10,492 nt of DNA from DASUVJ01 sp036378995. GTDB lineage: Bacteria; Patescibacteriota; Saccharimonadia; Saccharimonadales; Saccharimonadaceae. The translations under genes and the position numbers were made by a program. The stretch is from contig DASUVJ010000025.1 of NCBI GenBank assembly GCA_036378995.1, forward strand, positions 1 to 10,492, read 5' to 3'. The notes under the pieces were generated by a model. The model saw only the letters and a list, made by a program, of their open reading frames with translations, did not search any database and was not told the DNA's origin. Below are positions 1 to 6,057 of the stretch, piece after piece (the stretch's first letter is position 1; every line of letters starts with the position of its first letter).

Positions 1-318
1 TGCTGATTTAGGCTCGGTAGGACCAACGAGCTTACGAACAAGCGCAACTGCCTCGACCCCTTCAAACACCATGGCGACAACAGGACCAGAGGTCATCATG
101 TCGAGCGTTACATTGAACGCTTGTTCACCACGACGAGTCACCATCTGACCAATGCCTTCGTAGTGCTGGAAGTAGTGCTCTTTGTCCGGTGCGATCATCT
201 TTGTAGCGACAATCTTAAGACCAACGCGCTCGAAGCGGGTCAGTATCTCGCCTACCAGGCCGCGCTGCACTGTGTCGGGCTTAAACAATACTAGTGTTTT
301 CTGTACGTTTGAACTCAT
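1..318 (-). CDS. ndk: Nucleoside diphosphate kinase, N-terminal part (cut by window edge)
   Basis: Transfers the gamma phosphate between nucleoside triphosphates and diphosphates, balancing NTP and dNTP pools in the cytosol. The 106 visible residues carry family landmarks: TLVLFKPDTVQRGLVGEI near residues 8-23 (K13 is the phosphate-binding lysine of the KPD motif), GLKIVATKM around 32-40, SGPVVAMVFEG in the second half, and VRKLVGPTEPKSA at the cut end, where the family normally continues into the GTIRGDF segment and the NIIHGSD active-site histidine. That histidine lies outside the window, so catalytic integrity cannot be confirmed. The stretch between HYFQHY and SGPVV is longer than in E. 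coli or human Ndk. The ATG at 316-318 is chosen because an AAAGGAG ribosome site (324-330) stands 5 nt upstream. It is transcribed divergently from the recombinase gene. Confidence 0.95.
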   Translation of the reverse strand, partial: MSSNVQKTLVLFKPDTVQRGLVGEILTRFERVGLKIVATKMIAPDKEHYFQHYEGIGQMVTRRGEQAFNVTLDMMTSGPVVAMVFEGVEAVALVRKLVGPTEPKSA

Positions 319-323
319 CGTTT

Positions 324-330
324 CTCCTTT
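324..330 (-). promoter_or_regulatory. Ribosome binding site of ndk
   Basis: On the minus strand this reads AAAGGAG, a near-perfect Shine-Dalgarno match, 5 nt before the ATG at 318. It fixes the ndk start. It also shows that this organism uses canonical Shine-Dalgarno initiation, which makes the lack of such a motif before several other genes here meaningful. Confidence 0.85.
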
Positions 331-342
331 ATGATTTCCTTC

Positions 343-369
343 ATTGTATCAAACCGTCCCTTATTACAA
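343..369 (-). promoter_or_regulatory. Putative ndk promoter (extended -10)
   Basis: On the minus strand TGATACAAT (351-343) matches an extended -10 (TGn plus TACAAT, 5 of 6 to TATAAT). A TTGTAA at 369-364 could serve as -35, but the spacer is only 15 bp; shifting it by 2 bp gives TATTGT with a 17 bp spacer. Transcription would start near 336 and give a leader of about 17 nt carrying the ribosome site. Prediction by eye only. Confidence 0.5.
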
Positions 370-392
370 TAGATTCGCTCCCCTTTCTAGGT

Positions 393-404
393 TATGCTTA
401 TACT
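393..404 (+). promoter_or_regulatory. Possible leaderless promoter of the recombinase gene
   Basis: TATGCT (393-398) sits exactly 6 nt before the ATG at 405, so RNA would begin at the A of the start codon. A second -10-like word, TATACT (399-404), directly abuts the ATG. No good -35 lies 16-18 bp upstream and there is no Shine-Dalgarno motif. The call rests mainly on analogy with the better examples before the minor pilin operon and pilD. Confidence 0.3.
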
Positions 405-1319
405 ATGTACGTCAGTGAACTGATCATGGATTATATCGAGCACCTCGAGGTCGAAGGCGGCCGTTCGGCCAAAACAGCCGAGAACTACAAATTGTATCTT
501 GAGCGATTCGTAGAATTTACCGACGATATTCAGGTCTCCAAAATTACATCGGAAGTTATCCGTAAATACAGACTCTGGCTGAACCGTTACAAAAATCAGA
601 ACGAAGAAGAGCTCGCTACAATCACTCAGAGCTACCATTTAATCGCGCTCCGCGGCTTTTTGGGATATTTATCAAAACGTGACATTCCAAGCCTTAGTCC
701 TGAAAAAATCGAACTTCCGAAAATATCACGAAAACAAGTGACGTTTCTTCATTACGATGAAATCGCACGCATGCTCGATGCTATCCCATTAGACAGCGAA
801 AAAGGCCTGCGTGACCGAGCGATTATTGAACTACTTTTTTCAAGCGGCCTTCGTGTATCGGAGCTCGCCAACTTGAACCGAGATCACGTAAATACAAAGC
901 GGCGCGAGTTCATGGTGCGTGGTAAAGGACAAAAAGACCGGCCTGTGTTTATTGGCGAGGCGGCAGCACTTCGGGTTGAAGATTACCTGGATGCGCGTAT
1001 GGATAACCTCCCTCCGCTATTCCTTAGCTATAGCCGCAATAATACCGCCAGCACCTCTGGAGATTACCGCCGTCTGAGTACAAGAAGTATTCAAAGAATT
1101 ATTAACACCTACGCCCGGCTCGCCGGTATCACAAAGCATGTAAGCCCCCACACGATGCGACATAGCTTTGCTACCGATCTGCTCATGAATGGCGCTGATC
1201 TGCGCAGCGTTCAGTCAATGCTTGGCCATAGCAACATTAGCACGACTCAGGTGTATACCCACGTGACTGATGAACACCTACGTGAGGTTTACGAGAAGTT
1301 CCACAGCGACACTGACTGA
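405..1319 (+). CDS. xerD: Tyrosine recombinase, XerC/XerD family
   Basis: Site-specific recombinase of the phage-integrase fold; the cellular members resolve chromosome dimers at dif. The 304-residue protein has an N-terminal SAM-like core-binding domain (about 1-95, with EVEGGRSAKTAENYKLYLE) and a C-terminal catalytic domain with the full active site: R150 in SGLRVSE, K174 in RGKGQKDR, H249 and R252 in HTMRH, H275 in LGHSN, and the nucleophile Y284 in QVYTHV. Length and residue spacing match E. coli XerD (R148, K172, H244, R247, H270, Y279) slightly better than XerC. The frame is open upstream to 294, but that part overlaps ndk on the other strand, and homology begins at the ATG at 405. The residue spacing and the absence of phage genes, att repeats or a tRNA neighbour point to a housekeeping Xer protein, not a mobile-element integrase; XerC versus XerD (or a single XerA/XerH-like enzyme) cannot be settled here. 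Confidence 0.9.
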   Translation: MYVSELIMDYIEHLEVEGGRSAKTAENYKLYLERFVEFTDDIQVSKITSEVIRKYRLWLNRYKNQNEEELATITQSYHLIALRGFLGYLSKRDIPSLSPEKIELPKISRKQVTFLHYDEIARMLDAIPLDSEKGLRDRAIIELLFSSGLRVSELANLNRDHVNTKRREFMVRGKGQKDRPVFIGEAAALRVEDYLDARMDNLPPLFLSYSRNNTASTSGDYRRLSTRSIQRIINTYARLAGITKHVSPHTMRHSFATDLLMNGADLRSVQSMLGHSNISTTQVYTHVTDEHLREVYEKFHSDTD

Positions 1320-1322
1320 TAG

Positions 1323-2507
1323 CTACGGTGTACAAGTACTGCTGTTCTGGTAATCACCTGTTTCAGTAGTTACAGAGAAGTTTTTACACAGATCCCCAGT
1401 AACGTCCATTTCGACATCAGGGTATTCGAACTCACCTCTTAGTTCAACACGAGAAACAACACGACGGAACAAATTATTTGCTCGGCCGGTGGAATCAACT
1501 TCTGGCTGGACATTATTAAAGGGAACGTCGCTGCCGGTGCCGTTTGTCAGGCGAAGACTGAAGTGCGCCTGGTTATAGAGCGCGCTAAGGCGAAGGTAGG
1601 CATTTCGATTGGTTGTGTTGCCATCAGCTGGTGCGCTCAATTGAAGCGTTACCGTACAAGCATATCCACCACCTGCTAAAGTCGCACGGCAACGGATCGG
1701 CTGCGGAGCATTGCCAGGGTTACGGCGTCCATCAGTCGCAAAACTTTTTGTTGTCGCACCGACGGCTGAGGGGTACAGGAATAATGTATTAGCGTTACTG
1801 CCGCTTCCGGTTGCATCATTGAACTGATCAAGCGTAAACGTACCGCCAAGCTGAATAACTTGCGCACGCATCAGTGCCGGATAATTGTATTGCCAACGCG
1901 TTCCAACACGAGGAAGATGAACATTCGTACCGGTTGAAGGAAAGCCGATAGTCGGGTTATCCGTCGTGGTGATATCTTCGTCGCTAAACCAGCTAAGTTC
2001 AACGTTAGTAAATTCGCCAGCGGCATTGAGGGGGATAATCTTTGATTCGTTTATATCCAAGTCGCCTAATACATCTTCGGTGTTTTTTGCCACCTTCACG
2101 CAGGTGTAGGCCTGATCCAGATTTTCATCGCCGGCATCCTGCTGGATAATAGTCTCATTATTTGTTTCGGTCACGATTCCTGACTGTGCAAGTGTATTAC
2201 ATTCTGTCTGGCGCTGTCCCGGAGCTGGAGTGAGCGCATTCGTAACTGCTCCACAGTTAACACCAGAAGAGGCCGTTCCGTTTTGACATGCCTGCTCCAA
2301 AAGCAAAAGACGCTTGGCATCCTCAACCCCCGCCTGAGCAGAATCATAGGCACTTTGGGAAAGGTCGCTTGCCGTTGCCTGCTCCTGGTCTTTGACCATT
2401 AGCTGCACAAAGCTGATCGTTACGACCGACATTAAAAGCGCCGTGAACACCACAATAAAGAGCGATACGGCTCCGTGCTCCCTGCTTTTAAGATAGTTGC
2501 CTGTCAT
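1323..2507 (-). CDS. PilX/GspK-like minor pilin (type IV pilus tip candidate)
   Basis: A 394-residue type IV pilin-like protein, the largest of the four minor pilins. The N-terminus has a basic leader ending REHG, a probable prepilin peptidase cut after G12, then the hydrophobic helix AVSLFIVVFTALLMSVVTIS (13-32). A polar continuation ends in SAQAGVEDAKR (about 56-66), the region that in PilX proteins reads like AEAGLE. Mature position 5 is Phe, not the usual Glu; loss of Glu5 is typical of GspK-type tip subunits. The rest is a Ser/Thr/Asn-rich exported domain with eight cysteines (C74, C85, C103, C136, C273, C284, C374, C392), suggesting disulfides. Its start is 3 nt past the stop of the upstream minor pilin gene, and an AGGGAG ribosome site lies inside that gene's last codons. 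It is the last gene of the operon and converges on the recombinase gene. Pilin-like identity is firm; the PilX/GspK assignment is inference. Confidence 0.8.
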   Translation of the reverse strand: MTGNYLKSREHGAVSLFIVVFTALLMSVVTISFVQLMVKDQEQATASDLSQSAYDSAQAGVEDAKRLLLLEQACQNGTASSGVNCGAVTNALTPAPGQRQTECNTLAQSGIVTETNNETIIQQDAGDENLDQAYTCVKVAKNTEDVLGDLDINESKIIPLNAAGEFTNVELSWFSDEDITTTDNPTIGFPSTGTNVHLPRVGTRWQYNYPALMRAQVIQLGGTFTLDQFNDATGSGSNANTLFLYPSAVGATTKSFATDGRRNPGNAPQPIRCRATLAGGGYACTVTLQLSAPADGNTTNRNAYLRLSALYNQAHFSLRLTNGTGSDVPFNNVQPEVDSTGRANNLFRRVVSRVELRGEFEYPDVEMDVTGDLCKNFSVTTETGDYQNSSTCTP

Positions 2508-2510
2508 CTT

Positions 2511-3215
2511 TTATTCTCCCTCTGATTTATTACCGGCTCGCGCAACGATGTCAAATTGGTTTACTGCACAGTAGTCTTCATTACCCACGCCCTGAGCTGG
2601 CGGCTTGCAGGCCGAGTCATTCGTCACGAGTTGCTGCTGATCGTTCGTGCCGATCGTCATAGAAATCGCATAAAGTGCCTGGCCGATATCGAGGTCACTG
2701 GACCCGCGGGTTACCGTAAATGCATGCACTACCAGGTCGCGGTCACCCGCTGAAAGCATCTCGGTAGCTAGTCCTCTATTTACACGGAGGTTAGGATCCT
2801 GGCAGAGCGAGGCGCTCGGATCATCCACTTTGGCAAAACGAACCGGGTCGTTATTATCCTGATAACGCGTAAACACTGCGGGAGCACCAGACCCACCCGC
2901 GATCGCACTACCATAGTTCCAGGTATAGCTATAACGACCTACACATAGACGCCCGCCGCCCGGCCGAACAATATAGCGTGAAGTTGGCGATGCAGGGTCT
3001 GCGTCAAACGGCGTGCTACTTGCAATCGTCCGCTGCAGTTCATCAGCTACTGCACGCCCCGATTGGTTCACTTCGCGAAGCGTGATTCCCTTATTGTATA
3101 TGCGGCTAATCTGAATTGTCGTGATAGCTATACCGACGAGCAAAATAGAGATAAAAGTCATGGCAAGCATGAGTTCTACCAATGTAAATCCCTTATATGT
3201 GTTAACGCGGCTCAT
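2511..3215 (-). CDS. PilW/GspJ-like minor pilin
   Basis: A 234-residue prepilin with a textbook class III signal: leader MSRVNTYKG, cleavage after G9, then FTLVELMLAMTFISILLVGI with Glu at mature position 5 (E14). The N-terminal helix continues to about residue 65 (NQSGRAVADELQRTIASS) and is followed by a globular domain with four cysteines (C91, C138, C203, C216). The FTLVELML start, the length and the third position among four minor pilins suggest a PilW/GspJ role in the priming or tip complex; this is inferred from order and style, not from a diagnostic motif. The start overlaps the 3' end of the preceding gene by 14 nt, and GAGG lies 4 nt before the ATG inside that gene, so translation is probably coupled. 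Confidence 0.82.
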   Translation of the reverse strand: MSRVNTYKGFTLVELMLAMTFISILLVGIAITTIQISRIYNKGITLREVNQSGRAVADELQRTIASSTPFDADPASPTSRYIVRPGGGRLCVGRYSYTWNYGSAIAGGSGAPAVFTRYQDNNDPVRFAKVDDPSASLCQDPNLRVNRGLATEMLSAGDRDLVVHAFTVTRGSSDLDIGQALYAISMTIGTNDQQQLVTNDSACKPPAQGVGNEDYCAVNQFDIVARAGNKSEGE

Positions 3216-3834
3216 ACAACCTCACGATCGTTCCTAATGTCATCGGCGCAGAACTGCCGGGACTTTGCCAGCAGGCACGAATATGAAAATCAACAAACCC
3301 CGTCTGCGCAGAGCCAGTCGACGGGACGGCCTCTACCCACAAACCATACGTCATAGTAATGACCGAACTTGCATCATACTGAACCTGCGCAAATGGCGGT
3401 ACCGACATACCCGCAGGTGGTTGCATAGCTGGAGTTGTCGCATGCAGACGAGCCGTGCGAGCATTAAGAATGAACGGCTTCTCGCCTGGGGTCGTAGCCA
3501 GGCAGCTCTCGCCGTTTACTACCCCGAACTCGGATGCACGCGTCGCACCTTTGCCTGTCGTCGGATTCGTAATCTTCACCCATTCTCCGGCTGTTCCGGT
3601 TGGCGCAGGGCCGTCCTTCTGGAAACTGGCGACATATGCCTGATGGATGTAGCGAATCGCTTCGGCCTGAGCGTCGATCTGTTGACGCACCAGCGTAATC
3701 TCGAGTGAGCGCTGAGCGGTCGCGGTTGCCTGGTTCATGATTGTCATACTCGCCACGGCTACCATGGCGAATACCGCCACGGCAAATAGCACCTCTATAA
3801 TCGTATCTCCCCTTTGCGCCGATTTTAGTCGCAT
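3202..3834 (-). CDS. PilV-like minor pilin with Asp at mature position 1
   Basis: A 210-residue prepilin-like protein: leader MRLKSAQRG, predicted cut after G9, then DTIIEVLFAVAVFAMVAVAS with Glu5 conserved (E14). The first mature residue is Asp, where Phe or Met is normal; GDTIVEVL-type starts are, as far as I recall, common in pilin-like proteins of Saccharibacteria and related CPR lineages. The helix runs into TATAQRSLEITLVRQQIDAQAEAIRY (about 37-62), then a globular domain with two cysteines (C111, C188) and a C-terminal block, IRACWQSPG through TIVRLYEPR. PilV/GspI is the nearest familiar analogue. The ATG overlaps the preceding gene by 10 nt and has only a weak ribosome site, indicating translational coupling. 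Confidence 0.82.
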   Translation of the reverse strand: MRLKSAQRGDTIIEVLFAVAVFAMVAVASMTIMNQATATAQRSLEITLVRQQIDAQAEAIRYIHQAYVASFQKDGPAPTGTAGEWVKITNPTTGKGATRASEFGVVNGESCLATTPGEKPFILNARTARLHATTPAMQPPAGMSVPPFAQVQYDASSVITMTYGLWVEAVPSTGSAQTGFVDFHIRACWQSPGSSAPMTLGTIVRLYEPR

Positions 3835-4574
3835 ATGTTATCGCTTTCTGGCGGGATCTCGATACCGCTGGCACTCGTTGCGTAGCCGTTTACCCTGACC
3901 GCCAAACGATCCCCCACGAATGTTCCTAACGGCGCATCGATACAAAGATCTGTCTTATCAGCAGACACTCCTGCCGAAAGCATCGAGTTCAGGTTCGTCT
4001 GCACACCTTCACGTACGAACGTCATCACCGAGCCTCCAAGTGGCGAGCGAATAATCAGAATAGAAACAGGAAACGGTGTCGTAGTTTTTGGCTCGACAAC
4101 ACGTGCATCCCACTCGACCGTATCGGTCAGCTGCCCATCAGGCGATACGCCAAGAACATAATTAGTCGTCAGCTCGGCAATATCAGTCGATTCTTGCTGA
4201 GCCGTATCAGAAGTACGATAGCCGACAACGCTGGAGCCGGTCAGCTGCTTACCATCCGCACCGACGACAATCAGACGCCCCATGATCAGGCAGTCGCTCG
4301 TACCACGTGCTTGAGGATTCGGAACACTAGAAGGTGGCTCTGTTACGACGGCATTCGCACACGATTCATCGCCCGGACGACTGTTTACCGTATTTGAGGT
4401 CTGGTTATACTGCTCCTGTAAGAGAGATTTCATAGAGTTCACACTATCGCGGTAGCGCTGCTGACCAATAGCAACCCCTGACCCCGCCAAAATTCCGATG
4501 GCCAGCAAACCAGTTACTGCCAGAAACAGCATCACTTCGATAATCGTAAAACCGTGTGTGTTTTTGATGCCCAT
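3825..4574 (-). CDS. FimT/FimU-like minor pilin, first gene of the minor pilin operon
   Basis: A 249-residue prepilin: leader MGIKNTHG, cleavage after G8, then FTIIEVMLFLAVTGLLAIGI with Glu5 conserved (E13). The helix extends through GQQRYRDSVNSMKSLLQEQY (37-56), and the exported domain has four cysteines (C72, C95, C211, C248). Its place at the head of a four-gene minor pilin set recalls FimT/FimU (GspH) in proteobacterial operons; family and order support this but no motif proves it. There is no Shine-Dalgarno motif before the ATG. Instead an extended consensus -10 lies 8 nt upstream, which suggests a leaderless mRNA. Only 41 nt separate it from the end of pilD. Confidence 0.82.
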   Translation of the reverse strand: MGIKNTHGFTIIEVMLFLAVTGLLAIGILAGSGVAIGQQRYRDSVNSMKSLLQEQYNQTSNTVNSRPGDESCANAVVTEPPSSVPNPQARGTSDCLIMGRLIVVGADGKQLTGSSVVGYRTSDTAQQESTDIAELTTNYVLGVSPDGQLTDTVEWDARVVEPKTTTPFPVSILIIRSPLGGSVMTFVREGVQTNLNSMLSAGVSADKTDLCIDAPLGTFVGDRLAVRVNGYATSASGIEIPPESDNICD

Positions 4575-4582
4575 GTGCGCTC

Positions 4583-4591
4583 ATTATACCA
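4583..4591 (-). promoter_or_regulatory. Promoter of the minor pilin operon (extended -10, near-leaderless)
   Basis: On the minus strand this reads TGGTATAAT, a perfect extended -10. The best -35 at a 17 bp spacer, TTATCG, is poor, as is usual with extended -10 promoters. Eight nt (GAGCGCAC) separate the hexamer from the ATG at 4574, so the expected start is the A at 4576 and the leader would be 2 nt. The promoter sits in the 41-nt gap after pilD and would give the minor pilins their own expression. Confidence 0.65.
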
Positions 4592-4615
4592 TAAGTGTTT
4601 TCAGCCGATAACTAT

Positions 4616-5500
4616 CTAGATTCCCATCAATGTGGTCATATACCACTCTGTTATTGGACCACCGAATAGAAAAGCGACGACTCCACCAAGAATAAGCAGC
4701 GGCCCAAATGGAACACGGGTTCTTCGAGTGAGTTTTCCGCTTAGCATCCCCGGTATCACCACCAGACAGCCAATGAAATTAGCGGCAAACAGCGCGATAA
4801 ACGCCAATTGCCAGTCTGCCAGCAGAAGCGCTAGCGCTAACCCAAGCTTTACGTCGCCAAAGCCAACCCACTGCCCTTTTGATGCCGCCCATAATACTAG
4901 ATACAGTCCGCTTAATATAAAGCTTGCAAGAAGTATATTTATCAGAACACCTACCGCATCCGATGATGTGACGATCTGCAGGAATGCCGCAACGGCCGCT
5001 ACTGCCATTAACGGGAACATCACCTTATTGGGCAGCAGGAACCATTTGGAGTCATAGGCAAACAGAATAGCAAGCAGTACGCCCGCAATCAGCCATAATG
5101 CGAACAGTGCGATGTCGGCACCCTCAGTAAATGCTGTGGGCCACAATATGTAAGATCCCACAAAGAAGGTAGCCACGCCGAGTTCGATCAAAGGCTCAAA
5201 AACACCGATCTTTTCTTTACAGTAACGGCACTTGCCGCCCGTGCTCAACCAGCTTACTAGCGGCAGAAGATCATACCAGGTCAACGTATGACCGCAGCGC
5301 AGACACCGAGACCTATCCTGAAGTGGCGAAGCTTTGGTAAGCGGAATGAGTTTTTTATACTCCTTCCCATCCACCTTTTCACCGTCCGCTTTATCTTCTG
5401 CTAATTGCCGAGCGCGAAGTCGCCATACGGTTGCACCCGCAAAACTACCCATACAAAGGCCCAAAACGCCCAGTACGATATACACAACTAATTGTTCCAT
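4616..5500 (-). CDS. pilD: Prepilin peptidase (type IV leader peptidase, family A24)
   Basis: Membrane aspartyl protease that removes the leader peptides of the pilins encoded alongside it; many family members also N-methylate the new N-terminus. The 294-residue protein has an N-terminal membrane helix with LGLCMGSFAGATVWRL (13-28), the cytoplasmic DiS_P_DiS zinc region with two CxxC pairs (C66/C69 in CLRCG, C91/C94 in CRYCK) followed by FEPLIELG, and then several membrane segments with both catalytic aspartates: D150 in FAYDSKWFLLPN and D216 in the GFGD motif (213-216, GFGDVKLG). The PFGP motif is at 264-267. Length is normal for a PilD with the N-terminal domain. It follows the pilin terminator and appears to have its own promoter; the start lacks a clear Shine-Dalgarno site. 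Confidence 0.95.
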   Translation of the reverse strand: MEQLVVYIVLGVLGLCMGSFAGATVWRLRARQLAEDKADGEKVDGKEYKKLIPLTKASPLQDRSRCLRCGHTLTWYDLLPLVSWLSTGGKCRYCKEKIGVFEPLIELGVATFFVGSYILWPTAFTEGADIALFALWLIAGVLLAILFAYDSKWFLLPNKVMFPLMAVAAVAAFLQIVTSSDAVGVLINILLASFILSGLYLVLWAASKGQWVGFGDVKLGLALALLLADWQLAFIALFAANFIGCLVVIPGMLSGKLTRRTRVPFGPLLILGGVVAFLFGGPITEWYMTTLMGI

Positions 5501-5506
5501 GTCTTT

Positions 5507-5515
5507 ATACTACCA
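5507..5515 (-). promoter_or_regulatory. Putative leaderless promoter of pilD
   Basis: On the minus strand TGG plus TAGTAT (extended -10, hexamer 4 of 6) ends 6 nt before the ATG at 5500, placing the predicted RNA start on the A of the start codon. An overlapping TATAAA (5509-5504) is an alternative hexamer but lies only 3 nt from the ATG. No convincing -35 is seen and there is no purine-rich ribosome site. A terminator lies just upstream, so pilD needs either its own promoter or read-through. Confidence 0.4.
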
Positions 5516-5530
5516 CTAAACCGTAAGCAG

Positions 5531-5561
5531 AAAGAAAAACCCCGGAAAGATTCCAGGGTTT
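5531..5561 (-). terminator. Intrinsic terminator after the major pilin gene
   Basis: The minus-strand RNA folds as AACCCUGGAA - UCU - UUCCGGGGUU: a 10-bp stem (5538-5560) with one U-G wobble and a 3-nt loop, extendable by one A-U pair, followed directly by UUUUUC. The wobble pairs as RNA on this strand but would be a C-A mismatch on the other, so the element is oriented to the minus strand. It begins 20 nt after the pilin stop codon and separates the pilin transcript from pilD. Confidence 0.88.
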
Positions 5562-5580
5562 AACGAAAGGCAGAACAATA

Positions 5581-6039
5581 CTAGTTGTTAACGCAGGCTA
5601 CACCACCACCTTCAAGCTTGTATTGAATGGCGACTTTTTGGCTACCTTTTCCGGTAGCAACAACTTCTCCGTTACATACAGCACCCTCAGTAACGTAGAT
5701 CTGTGCAGATGTCGTACTAAAGGTTGTTGGGTTTGAGCCATCGTGGAAAGTATATGCGTTACCGTTTGGATCCGCAAATGTATCACCACCAGTTGTGAGG
5801 TAGCTAGAAATGAAGTTTGCGTTGAAGTCCGGCAACTGGTTACGGTTGTTCGACTGGTAATTCTGTACAGCTGTCTGTACGCGGCTCAGGTCGTTCTTGC
5901 GCTGCGTATCACGCTGGTTGCGCTGAAGTGCAGGAAGAGCGATAAAGACCATCAGGAAGATCAGACCGGCAATAGCCAGCACAAGCACGACTTCGATGAT
6001 CGTAAAGCCTTTCTCTTTGTTTGTTTGTACTGCGTTCAT
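5581..6039 (-). CDS. pilA: Type IV major pilin (PilA-like)
   Basis: Probable main structural subunit of the pilus. The 152-residue prepilin has leader MNAVQTNKEKG, cleavage after G11, then FTIIEVVLVLAIAGLIFLMV with Glu5 conserved (E16), and an amphipathic helix running to about residue 62 (RKNDLSRVQTAVQNYQSNN). The mature protein is 141 residues with a Gly/Asn/Thr-rich globular part. Two cysteines, C122 (GAVCNG) and C149 (GVACVNN), bracket the C-terminus in the way of a disulfide-closed D-region. Several points suggest high expression of the major pilin: small size, position right after pilC, its own likely promoter, a good AAAGGTGG ribosome site (6057-6050, 10 nt from the ATG), and a strong terminator. 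Major rather than minor status is inferred from this context. Confidence 0.88.
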   Translation of the reverse strand: MNAVQTNKEKGFTIIEVVLVLAIAGLIFLMVFIALPALQRNQRDTQRKNDLSRVQTAVQNYQSNNRNQLPDFNANFISSYLTTGGDTFADPNGNAYTFHDGSNPTTFSTTSAQIYVTEGAVCNGEVVATGKGSQKVAIQYKLEGGGVACVNN

Positions 6040-6049
6040 AAAATTTATT

Positions 6050-6057
6050 CCACCTTT
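6050..6057 (-). promoter_or_regulatory. Ribosome binding site of the pilin gene
   Basis: Reads AAAGGTGG on the minus strand, ending 10 nt before the ATG at 6039. It supports this start, which places the class III leader at the very N-terminus. Confidence 0.7.

Noticed and set aside
375..402. Possible dif site next to the recombinase gene (TTATGCTTATA resembles a right half-site)
   Set aside because: At the required 6-bp spacing the left half (375-385) reads TCGCTCCCCTT and has no match to a dif arm.
294..404. Upstream extension of the recombinase frame by 37 codons to an ATG at 294
   Set aside because: It overlaps the start of ndk and its promoter on the other strand, and Xer homology begins right after the ATG at 405.
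405..1319. Recombinase as integrase of a mobile element or pilin-switching invertase
   Set aside because: No att-like direct repeats, inverted repeats flanking a pilin segment, phage genes or tRNA are visible; length and catalytic spacing fit a housekeeping Xer protein.
3265..3708. A 147-codon plus-strand frame over the PilV-like gene
   Set aside because: Antisense to a clear pilin-like gene; Arg/Trp/Cys-rich composition, no domain and no ribosome site.
3464..3874. A 136-codon minus-strand frame overlapping the PilV-like gene in another phase
   Set aside because: The other phase encodes a clean prepilin with signal, helix and coupling to its neighbours; this one is Arg-rich with no such structure.
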